Shown here: piece by piece, positions 49,058-61,900 of the stretch | Layout of the letters: each line of letters starts with the position of its first letter | Numbering within the stretch: the stretch's first letter is position 1 | Assembly (NCBI GenBank): GCA_025024175.1 | Contig: QCXZ01000001.1 | Coordinates: forward strand, 13,578,001 to 13,642,000 | Source of the DNA: Rhyzopertha dominica | Lineage: Eukaryota; Arthropoda; Insecta; Coleoptera; Bostrichidae | DNA: 64,000 bases | Reading direction: 5' to 3' | The notes under the pieces: generated by a model | The model's database searches: none | What the model saw: only the letters and a program-made list of their open reading frames with translations | What the model was told of the DNA's origin: nothing | Translations under genes and position numbers: made by a program

Positions 49058-49968
49058 ATGGTATTTCGTGTATTTCAGTTTTGCATGTTTAAAATTGTGT
49101 TACCAGTTGCCTTATTAGTTTGTATGAATACAAAGTTGTACCTCTATTAAATCTAATTTAAATGGTGCTTTTCAGCGTATATGTTTCGGCCTTCGCTGCT
49201 GTCATCTGTATACTTGGTTTTTTTGCTTGTGTTACCTGTAATACCTAATCCAACACCAAAGTCAATGGTTAGATCTACAGGCTTTTATCTGAAAGTACTC
49301 TTAGCTGTCTCAACTATAACATTCAGTGCACAGCTTGGATTTCAAGTACTACTCTTTTTTGTTAAACCCTACGCAGCATTTTTAAAGGTAGGGACAAAAT
49401 ATCTTCTATTAGCTTAAGAGATAAATTAATTTATTTAAAATTTCAAGAATTCGCATGCACTGGAAAGAGCTTTCCGACAGTGTGGTTTTGTGAGATTAGA
49501 TGATTTGCCCCCGCATCTAATTATCTTATGGATATCCCCAGAAATTATAATGTTTTTATCCTCAGTTGTAATACATATAGTATGCCAGAAACTTGTTAAA
49601 GAGGCTAATGTGTCCGTTATTGTGCATGGAAGGAAACGGCGCACAAGTATAATAATAAATATAGGTATTAATTTAATTTACTTCATCCTTTCCTGTATTA
49701 AGGGTTTTGTTCTTTAAGCAATCTGTGTGGTCTTGGCATCATTGGCTTTGATTGGGATTGTACAACCTTCAGTTGTGGGAGCATTATACTTTCTCGTATT
49801 CTTGGGGTCCATGACATACTGGTCTTGTTGCAAAGAATTAGGAACCTGTTTCGCAAGAATTTTACAGTGTTTGACCATTGTTGTAGTCTGTCACATTATT
49901 TTGCTTTACAGCTACCAGTTCTCTTTCACTGTGGATATTCTAGGAGATTCACAATCCAGAATAGGAAG
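49058..49968 (+). CDS. Piezo: Piezo copy 2, first four exons (N-terminal helices)
   Basis: Exon 1 (49058-49121) ends in phase 1. Exon 2 (49176-49387) encodes YMFRPSLLSSVYLVFLLVLP and NPTPKSMVRSTGFYLKVLLA. Exon 3 (49448-49664) encodes ALERAFRQCGFVRLDDLPPH. Exon 4 (49719-49968) encodes IGIVQPSVVGALYFLVFLGS. These are the first blade helices and match the order and spacing of Piezo N-termini. The three introns are 53-60 nt. The equivalent exons of copy 1 are left of the window. Confidence 0.93.
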
Positions 49969-52900
49969 GTATGAGTGAAATATTTTCAAACTTGTTGCCA
50001 AAAAATAGATCAATGTACATTTATTAACAAGCAGAAATCACTGGTTGACTGACAAACAACATAATTTACTCTTCAAATGGGAAACAAAGTCACGTTCTGT
50101 GTTGACTAAAAAATTGTTAATTATACATATGAAAAATTAAAAATGAAGTAGTAACCCAAAGCCTATATGTGAGGAGTTGGCCCACACGCACTTTGTCACT
50201 GCTCGGCACCGGTTGGCTGGTTAGATCGCTTGTAGACCTAAACGTTAAATATTATGTTGGCGTAGATAAACACAGTATCCACGTACTCAGTACTTGTAAA
50301 CAAATTCTGCCTTTCATTAAGTGCAAAATTATCTAGCAAACATTTACTTGTGATGTTTCAATTACTAAATAATGTTTAACTTCTAAGACAATGTCGATTT
50401 TCACTAAAACAATAAAGTTTTTAAAGATGCATCCAAAATATTTTTTGTAGACGTGGTAGAATCTAATATAAAAGAACTTTATAATCGTGAATAAATTTAA
50501 AGAATAAAAAACTAGCATAATAAAGGTCGACTACCACTGCTTTCCAATTATCATACCTATTACACAAAATATAAACCTTAGATTTTCAGAGATCCTTTAA
50601 ATAGTTCAGAAAAAATGGTTTCTAAGTCACAACTTTAAAGTATCTCTAAAACGAAGCCATATAAGATGTTTTCATATATACACAATTTTTCTTAGAATTA
50701 ATAGTATGTACTATCATTCAACAAGATATATTTATGTATGTAGTATTTATTTCTTGTTTTCTTTACGATATGAATGAAAATTTAAGTGTCCATCAACTCA
50801 TCATATTGTGTCATACTTGAAGATTTCATAATATACAACGTTAAGAATGTATTATATTGTTATATTCGTCAGATTTCCTTACATGTGCAATGCATTAGCC
50901 AGTGTTTATGTTCTGAGTTGTACCTCGCCATGGCCACCTTTAAGAAGGCCGCGGCCGCGTCAATTTGGTAACAGCGCTCACAAGGCCGNTTCTGCTTAAA
51001 TTGAATGGATTAATAGATGACGTACTCCTTGCACTAGTGCAGTGTTCAGACTTATAACTTGGAATCTAGATTAGACTGTTACTGGCAAATGGTCCGCAGA
51101 AATTTTGATATAATCGCTAATGAAATTTTCGAGTCAGAACCTAAACTGCGGATTAATAATAATAATAATATATATTTGCATTACAATCTACTCAGTGCTG
51201 AATTTACAACTTTCCACTTCGTGCTTCGAGAAAATCTGTGAAGCACTACCAAAAGGCCAATCATTGTTTTGTCAAATTCAGAAGATACTGCATCATCTGG
51301 TATTTTTGTAACATTTAACTACAACTACCTAGATGTTTGACGAATCAAGTCGTATATTTTATATTAGCGATTCTGTTGCATTCAAACTTGGATGAAAATT
51401 TAATTGCTTTTGAATGCATTAAATTTAAATTAATGAAAGGTAATTATCATTGACCTGATTCTTATTTCAGTTTAATAAATGGTGGAGTGCCATATAAAAT
51501 TGTATCTGAAAAATTTGAGAGATTGTTTATGTCGGCAAGTACTTACAAAACAGAAGGTTATTTTAAGTGTTTTAAGTGAACGAATCACATTTTCTTTTTG
51601 GAGAATCAGCTATATTGCTACTAATGGTGTAAAATGTACAATAAAAACTCTCGTGTTAATTGTTAATAATGCTTTGTTAAATAATTATTTCAAGGTATGT
51701 ACAAATAAACAAATAAAACATATAAGAAATGCTAAATAATTTATTTTTAGAAATACTTATCCAAATATATTTATAGCTTCTCTCTGGTTACGTACATGTC
51801 TTAACATCTCAGGAAATGTTACCAAACTGTTTGGTATATCGGGTTTATTTATTGTTATTTTGGAGATGATGTATTTTATATTTAAATATACCAAATAAAT
51901 TGTTTCACTAGAAATAATGTAAGTACATAAAATTCCTTTTATAACGTATGTGGTCGTCATAATCCTCATAAAATAAATCCTTTTTCTCAGTATTTGAGAT
52001 GATTTATAAAAAATAAAGCAGAACTCAATGTAATAAGTAAGTAAAATACAACATTTACAGTTAAATTAATACTGCGATTGTGGCAGAGTTTGTATGCCAT
52101 GACATATATCTGAGTTTCCATAATCCACAAAGTGCTTGCCTTTGACTCAAAATTTTGTTCCTAATAATAATAATAATAATAATTCCTTCAATGATATAAA
52201 ATTCTACCTTTCCTGTATAACTTTGCCGCTGGAAGTTTTTCTGATTTTAAAAAATATACATTACTTCATGCCAAAATCACCTTACTGTCAAATATGTATC
52301 TCCATCTAGCAGTTAAGGAAATAAACACTGAATTCCTTAGAATAACCTTCCCTTACGGCAGTACTTACCTTTTCTGCAACCAATCACTTTTCACAGATTT
52401 CATATTCATTGTGCAGGTGTTATTTATCCAAGTTTGCAATGCCAGCTTTGCATTTTATCAAGTCTAGTACCCACTAGATAATTATATGATTTTGGCCAAG
52501 TGAGCCAAGTGTATCCTAAGTAAAAGGTATCCTAAGTAAGTCCCTATGTTTAATATCTAATGTATTATTTTAAATATGGTAATATTAAGTTAATAATAAA
52601 TATTGCACATTATAACAAATTACTTTTAAAAGTATAAAAAAAACATGGGTGGTAGTTTTTTCAGTATACTACCAAACATTAAACAAACAATAAAAATTTT
52701 CATTTCTGTGGGTGGATATAGTCATTAGGTATATAATTTAACATTACCCCATAAATTTAATTTAAGCTGCTTTTGTGTAAACCAACTGTTTTATATTTTA
52801 AGGCTTTTTGCTTTAAAAAGTTTCTACGATATGGATGAAAATGATCACAGATGGTATAGCTGGCATCAGCTTGATTGGGATAGTTACTTAAATCCTCTTG

Positions 52901-55900
52901 CACTTTTATGGTTTTGTTACATTTCTGCTCCAACTGCTTCAATATTGTTGAAGAAGGTAAATTGATTTTTGCTTACCTATACCTATGTAGATTTAATTTA
53001 AACCCAAAAAAATTATTAATGTTTCTGTCTTGTTTACATTGTAATCAGGTATGCCTACCTATTAACTAATTACATACTTTGTAAACAAACGAATATTTTA
53101 TATTACAACAGAATATTCACTTATTAAAAAATTCGGTAAATAAGTATGTTAACCTATGTAATTGATATGTTAGCTAGCTATAGTATATTCTGTATACCAA
53201 TTTGTTAAGAAACCATCCATAGGGCACTTGCTATTTTTATAGAAAGTTCAATTTCTATGAAAATAGCAGGCTTCTTCCTTAACACATGGGCGTCCAGTAA
53301 TTAAGGAGAGTCTAATTCATGTTAATTAAATGAAACTCAACACAAAACAGTAAAATCTTATTAAGTAATAGCATAAAATTCAACATGAAGAACAATATTA
53401 TAATAAAAAATAAAAATAACAATATGTATTGATTTAAAAGGTGTCAAAAATGTGAAAAAGTCGACGGAGGGCATTTCGAATACCTTTAAACAAACAGGAA
53501 TATATTAGTTTATACATTGATATGGTTATTGCTGTTGTTTGTTATATTTATTGCTCTTCATATTGTATTTTGGGCTATTCATACTTTTCTCCTTTTTTTC
53601 TTATATGCTTTGGGGGATTCCGTGGGGTATTAGTGGCAAGAGGAAGGTTTGGCATGTGCGTTAGGCGTATTTTGGTTGATTTTTGCATCGGTTTGGTCAG
53701 AAAAAGCATTTAAAGTTTGCCAATTTTGGGAAAATCTGGTGGAAATGGGATGGACATGTTCCGACATTTTGCGATGGATTTGCTCTCATTAAAACGATTA
53801 GGAAGATGGGCTTCCATGTGAGTGCCTTCTGACACTTCCCTGTATCCAAGGGGCTTTAGCCCACGCTCCAAGAAATGCACCTCCTAAGGCGGCTTTATTT
53901 CTTGTGTATAAGGTGTTTTATTTAATTAAAATGAGTAATTATACTGTCAAATTGATGACATAAGCTTACTAGATAAAATGTATTTCATGATCATTAGATT
54001 TTGTTTATCAAGCAGGGATAAATTAAATGGCTCTTTTTAGCGAAATATGACAAAAGTAAATCCACTAATTTTTAAGAAAACGTCAAAATGTTTTTTAATT
54101 GTATATTCTACAAAAAGATATTGCAAAAGCGCTCTGTGTAATTTATTCTGTACCATATTTAAATATATTTTGAAAAACAAAAGAAATAAAGAAAATTAAC
54201 TATGAACTTGGTAGGGAGACAAAATTGCTCTAAAGTAAGTTGGGTTATTTTGGCTTATTTTGACCCAAGGGAACTATTGTTAGTGTATGACCCATTCATT
54301 ACTGGACACCCTGTATACAATAATAACTGTGTAGTTTACAAAATAGCGGAGTAACAGCTTCAGTCATAATCATATATACCATATAGGTACATATTTCAAG
54401 CATATCGTCCCAGCTAGATATTTGACAATTATTGACGTCAGATCCAAACTGGCAATTCAGATCGATATTCAAGATCAAAGGTCACAAGAATCTGTTTTTT
54501 TGTAAATATCTCGCTTCCTATGATATAAATTGTATTTGCATTTATTACAAAAGTAGAGAGCTGTGCATACATGTCATAGCACAAGGTCAGTCATGAATCC
54601 CAGTTCATAATATGGTTTTTAAATTTAATATTTTTAAAATATAATATTTATAAGCTATTTATTATATGATATAAGTAAATAAATGAAACACCTACTCATT
54701 TAATAATACTTACCTCTTATATGTAAATTATATAATATCAAAGGACTGCCGTTGTCATAGCGGAAGATATTGATTTGATAGTTATTTTAATTGGACCTAC
54801 TAAATAACATCCACAGGAAGTTGTCTTCAAAAAATTGCCAAGGTAATGTAAAAACACAGGTATATACTCTTCTAAAAGTTTTGATAAATATCCTCATTCT
54901 AAAGAATACATTTTATTTTTAAGCACATTTAGGCACTGTGATATGATTTCTGCAATTTTTAAAAAGGCAAAGAAACCTTCATAATACGTTAGAGGAAATA
55001 TCTGATCTGGATCAACTCATTCAAGTATTTCAACAAGAAAACTGCCCTGTACCAACATTATTTGAATATAGAACATCTTCTTGACTATATATAATGTTCC
55101 AATATTTGAGGAGAATATAGATCATCTTTGCTACATGAGTACATAAGTTAGTTATCAACTCTTCCACCAACTAGTGCAGCAGCTTATCATCATGCCAATC
55201 ATGTCTACTATTAAATTCAAACTTGGTTAGCGAATGATTTAGAACCCAAGAAATGGGATTGGGTGCTGCAGAAACAAAATCTGGGACCAGTAACAGCATT
55301 ACTACCACTAGCACCAGATGAACTGCTTAACACTATATTTTGCAACTCCAAGAATGAGCGTGATTCATGCTGTGAAAGCAGAAAAACTGGATGACAATGC
55401 TCTTCAGCATGTGATCAGTGTAACAGACATTCTTGAGCTGCCGAAAGAAGATGAAATTCTTCAGCTGCTGCAAAAATAATAAAACTGTAGTTGAAAGAAC
55501 CCTCCCCACATTTATTTGAATTTTAATTTATTTGCTACTTAAAATATAATTATTACAAATAGGAATACAACTAAAATATATTTAAAATATTTAACTAATT
55601 ATTTTATAATTTAAATAAGGGAGGGAAGTTTTATTAAATGAGTAGGTATTTGATTTATTTATAGATATCATATTAAATGGTTAACAAATATAATATTTAA
55701 TGAATATTTAAGTTTAAAAACCATATTATCAACTGGGACATTGTGTTATGACATGTATGCAGAGCGCTCCGAGCTCTTCATGCTCTGTCTCAAAAACGTT
55801 AAAAATTGCTCGAAACATAATTTAACGCTCTACAATTATGGTAATTCAATATGATTTATAGCATAGAATGTGATATATTTACAAGAAACTGATTTTCGCA

Positions 55901-58900
55901 ACCTTTAAGCTTGAATATCTTAAGATGTGCACATGATATTTTTTGTGAATTTTAGGCAAAAATTTAGAATGGCATAATAATGGTTTATATAAGTTTATAG
56001 CTTCCTACCTTTTATTCCAAGGTAAAACCCTTATACCCTAAAGTGACTAGACTACAAGAAAAAGATTAAAAACAACACTGCCTTCTAAATATCACATTAC
56101 TCATAATTGCCATTATCACTATTAAATTTATTAGAATATTTGGGCACTTATTTATATTTATTATGAACATTGAAAACAGAAAACAGATGCAGTTTTTTTA
56201 AGTTTATATCCTTTCTGTGTTAAGGCTGCCCGTGCAAATGTCATTCACCACCCTATGAGAGGTAGAAGAATATTGCATAGAGAGATACACATAAGACACA
56301 CAGCAGCTAATCTTCCTAAAGGACGGGTAAGCATAAGAGAAATATTATTTTGTATTTCCTTAGTATTAATTATTCCGTATGCATCAGATTTAGTAATTGC
56401 CTTGTTTATGAACAGGAGAGTTTGCTGAATGCACCAATCTCTAGTTTACTATCATTGTTGATATCTGATATTTATTTGTTTTATCAAGTTTTAGGGTCAT
56501 TACAAGATTTCCTACCTTAACATTGTTTTAATTAGTGCTCTTGTAATAAATGCAGAAAAAATTGTAGTAATTGATCTCTTAACTAATTTGTATGTGTCAT
56601 TTTTGAACCATCCCTATAAACGTCCAAGAAGCCTTTTATCTAAATATTGCTTGATTTAAGAGTATATGTGCAAGAGTTTCCTCATGCTGATAATAATACA
56701 TTTGTATATGTTTTGGAGAACATCTTGTAGGACAGCTTAACGTCTTTTAGTAGTCTTTGCAAAAGGTCTTATAAAGCGATTCTCCAAAATGAAAAAGCCA
56801 TTTAAAATAACTATCAACCATACCGCACTACACATTTGCCGAAAATGTGTGTTGAAAAATAGTTTGCTTTGTTGCTTGGGGTTTTTTGTCTGTCTATACA
56901 ATGAAGTTCCTAGTATTATGATGGTGTCAAAAATAAATGTTTTAACCGTAAATAGTATATGTGATACAAAATTACCATTATTATTTGATTACTGAAAAAA
57001 TTGGATCATCTACTAAAGAATATTTTAGCACTGGAAAGTATTCTGTTCCCTCTGATATGGAAATCTTTGATGATAATCTTAAGCAATGGCTGTAGAGTTC
57101 TCATTACAAAATCTATAAACATAATGTCAATCAAAATATTTTTAAATTTAATTTGTATTTAATTTAATTATAATTCTAAACTAAATTCTCTGTTAACATC
57201 AGTATCAACATTTTCATATTCGTTGCAATTCTGGTGAATAGTGGCCTTGGTTCTAGTTTAGATATTTACGTGTCGTAGATCAATGGGGTATATGTGCTTG
57301 TTCTAGTATGAATTATATAAAAGTGCAAACATTCAACCTTAAGGCACCCTAATACTTAGACTCTACAAGATCCCAAGGTTGGAATATCTAGCAACAATGT
57401 NAATCCCAACACACTTCGTTTAAATACTTTTGTCTTTTAAATGTTTTTATTACCTACTTAGTTTATATTGGTACCTGTATTTTCGTCATAAATTTGTTAT
57501 AGTATCTATTAATAAACTGTTATGTTAGAACCTCAGTCATGTCACGCCTACCCCAGAATGTTACATTGTGATGGAGGTGTCGGATTTTTTTAATCCAAGA
57601 TTTGAGTAATAGCATAAACTCAAATATTAAATGTTAAATCATTTGGAATGTACACTGAAACCCAAAACGAAGTCAGGTAAATACAGGGATAATTTCTTAT
57701 ATGTCAGTCCTATTAACTGGAATAAAGCTAAGTTTAGGATCATTACAAAGTTTTGTAATGTTCTATAAGTTGAAAGCAAATGTGCAATAAAAACAGGTTT
57801 TTTTTAAATAACTTTTTAGTATACAAAACATGGTTTGGAGCATTTTTTCTGACCCACCCTACATTTGAAAGATAATAAAAAAAGGATAATTGCAACTATA
57901 AAATTACTGATGCACAAACATTCTTTTCTAGAAAAGTCATAATATCACAGCCAACAGCAGTAGAGACCAAAATAATGTAAGTATTCATAGTTTTACATTC
58001 AGAAACTAATTTTAAAGCATGTCATACCTTGAAGATGTACACTTTCTAGCTGTGTAGAGTATATTCACGAAGTGCAAAACAGTTGGCGAATACACTCTAG
58101 TATCGTACATGATGAAATATTGTTTTATAACTAGCCATATTCAATGTGAAATATACAATTTAAACAAAAATCATGTTATGTAAGAAATATGTACATAAAA
58201 ACTTTTTTTAAACTATTAGTAAATGCATTAATAAAAACCTTAACGTAATATACAGGGTTTCAATAAATAATTCTTGCATCCAGGGCACTTATGGAAATTA
58301 TCAATTGAATAAATTTGCCACCTCTCATGAAAGTGACATATACTTGTCATCTGTCGATTTTTGAATTATTTGATATATCTTCATACAATAAAACGCCTCG
58401 GAGTGTGTATTTTCAACATATTCTGTAATGTTTTGTGAGATAATTAACTTTAAGGTTGCACAAAGCTCAAATTTCGGAACTGTGGGGTGACATTGATCTG
58501 CAACCTTCAGTACTGTCACCGTGCATATTGTAGCTTGGCAGCAGTTACGAAAAGGTGGCACAAAGAATTCAGAAATCAACACCTCCCGTGCTGTATGAAT
58601 CATTTATAGAAGCCCAGTATTTTGTATGTGAAAAAGCTAGGAGATTTGAAAAGCTTAAAAAGTGCAATCAAACTTCCATTTTAAGTAATTATTACTTTGT
58701 TTTCATTATTTTCATGAATACTTTTTCTAACAACTCGGAGTACCAGATTTTTAACGTTCTAGTTTTATTACCATTTGCATTAAGGCCCTTGCTATTAATA
58801 ATTTTTTATTTTTAGCTAAAGAATGAAGCAAATATACATGAATTGTGTAAGTATTGAGTACTAAAAGTGTAAGTAGTAAGCTACAATAATGAATTATTTG

Positions 58901-61900
58901 TAAAATATCCCATGTATAATGTCACTAAGCATTGCTAAAAATTTTTGTTTTTTTTTTTATCTGGAGATTTATAAAATAGTATGATAGACATGTCTAGGTG
59001 AAATCCATCTCCTGGTATACAATAAATGTATACCAGCTGTTCTGCATATGGACTATCCTGGATAACAATGAATCCACTAATTATGAAATATTTACAAAGG
59101 ATTTCAAGGAAACAGGACAGTCCATTGTAAATTATTTCGTCAAATTCTATTTCAATATGAAATGTTCTGCTTTCAGATGAACTTGAATACAAACCCACAT
59201 TTGTTGAAAACGTGTTGTTTGTGATAGATGCATCTTTTCAAGCTGTTATACATTCCTCATACATTCTGACAAATATAGTAATGATGGTAAGAATTAAATT
59301 ACTAGAATGTTTAGCTTAAGTAGTAATAATTTTCTGTAACATTTTTATTTTATTTTGAATTGCACATTAAGTATTCTGGTTGCATAATTAGCGTACACAC
59401 AGGATATACCACCGGATCATACCTAAAGATCAGTAGCTCTTTCGCTTATAACGGGTATTCAATTTTTCCTTATACCTTATGGCTTCGGTAGTGTAAATTT
59501 AGTCTTTGCAGCATTATCAAACATTTTTGCAGTACAACAAAATGATGAATATATTAATAATAATAATAATATTTATTTCCCAACGGTAGTCAACAAAGGT
59601 AAAATATGAACTGACAATTAATTTAGAACACACAGCATATAAGTATTCATTCTAAAAACACATATTTGATATATTTAAATTGCAGGGCTTTATTAAAAAT
59701 AAAGATAATTTGATTTACGGAAACCCATTGTTGTGTGTTTAGGCTGAATTTATTGTTGATCTGATACTTGAAATATAGAAATTAAAAACTGTGAGGTAAT
59801 GTGCCTTGATAAATAAAATTGCAGAACAGGTGATGTTATAATATTGATCTTAAATGATTAAAAAACTAGAATTTTCCAAGAAAAGTGTATAAGGGACCTT
59901 TTGNAGATATTAGCTGCAAAAGTGACAATAAAGAAAAAAATATTGTTTTTAATTATTTTTATTACTTATTATCAAGACACACTACTTGGAAAATATATTG
60001 TTGTATGACATGACCAGCAGTGAAAAATAAACCTTATTTACCATCATTCCTTTCATGGCCTGCCTGAAATGGAAATATTTTAAATCATTCGTGACTATTT
60101 GTACAGTATTCCTTATTATTAAGTCGGTATTACAAGGATACTTGTAAAGGAGTAATCTTAATTGACAGAAAAAGTATAAATGTGGTAGCTTTAAATTCTT
60201 ATTAATTAAATACATGTTTTTAGGCTTGGAGTATTACATACCTAAGTTGGCTTACCTTTGTATTCCTATTATGGGCTATGTTTTTCTGGTTAATACCACA
60301 GCAGAGAAAGTTTACGTTAATTTGTAGTCCTCTGCTGGTAGCATATAGTATCTTTTTACTTCTTGCTGCATATATTTACTCAATGCAACTAACAGAAGAA
60401 GAACTACCGACATCAGCAAACTTGGCACAAATTGGTTTTGAAAGAGTTACTATTTTGCCAATTAACAATTTAATTGTCAAGTGTATATATACAGGAGCAT
60501 TCTGGATTACTATGAGACAATACATACAGGAAAAATTAAAAACTGAACAATCTGTATCAGGTAAAGCTTTGATTTGTATTCATGCATTCAGTACAGACAA
60601 AATTTGGTTTATTTTGTCTTTTACAGATATTGAAAATGAAAAACTAAAAGTTTATAGGATAGTGAGGTCTGTGTCTGAGTTTACTTTGAAGCTTTTCACA
60701 AAGCTGTGGATATGGGTTGTTGCCACAATGTTATTTGTCGTTGCTGTTACAGGTAGACAAGTGAATGGCTTTAGAATTATTTATATGGTGCTATTTCTGA
60801 TATTCATAATGACTTTTCAGGTTTCGAAGTTGTAAATAGATATTCATTTGTGATAACTCATCTAATTTTAGATTTCTTATTTATTTTGGCGTAAAATGTT
60901 ACTGGTATTTTGGATGACTGTGATCATTTATTCCATGGCAATATTAGTAATGCTCTACACTTNTCAGTTTGATAACTTCCCATTTTATTGGGAAATGTAT
61001 TTAAAAATTCCGNGAAATGTGTATGNGACATTTGTATAAAACTTTAAAATAGTTTCTCAAATTAATGCTGTTTAAGACATTTGGATATTGGTTTAGAACG
61101 TTACCGAACAAGTCAGCTGTTTGTGCGTTTAGCGACACCTACTATATTTGTTATAATAACAGCAATTCACCTCTGCTACTTTCATCATGGGTTTTTAGAA
61201 ATATCAAGCATTGGCAGTGCTACTGTATTTGATGATTACGAATCCTTGGACAGTGAAGAGCTTATTGATTTAAACGAACAATATGATGGTTCCAAAATAG
61301 ACTTTACGGATCTTGCTCGTAAGATAAATGGTAAAATATTCTACAGCTGGTTTATAATATACTTTCTAGATGTATCTAAAACCCAGTTGCACCAAAATTA
61401 CAAAAAATGTAGAAGGAGACTATCCCAACTGAAAAATATTGTTTTGCTGTTCTTAGAGTTGCATCTGCCCAAAGCCGTATTATTAATGGCAATGCTGTTA
61501 TGTATATATGATCGATGTGCCGTGTATTTAGTAGTGATACTATTGATTACACTGTCTTTAATTTTTGGTCGACCAATCCAGGTTATAGCCATTTACGCTA
61601 CTACAATTTTGGTCTCCTTTGTTATTTTGATGAGAATGGTTTATCAAATTGAACTCATTAACCATGAGAAAGCTCTTACATCTTGTGTGAGTATTTCTCA
61701 GCTTTCATTAACGAAGTCTACAATTACGATTATGATGGTTTAAATGAACTATAAAGATAAGAGTTACTAAACAAATTTGTGACACCCAGAAAAATATTTG
61801 TTAATGCATTAAGCTTATGCTTAATTCATAACTGTTTTATAACTGTTATGCTTAATATTTGAATATTCTACAGTAAGTTAATATAATACTCCCATTTTCC

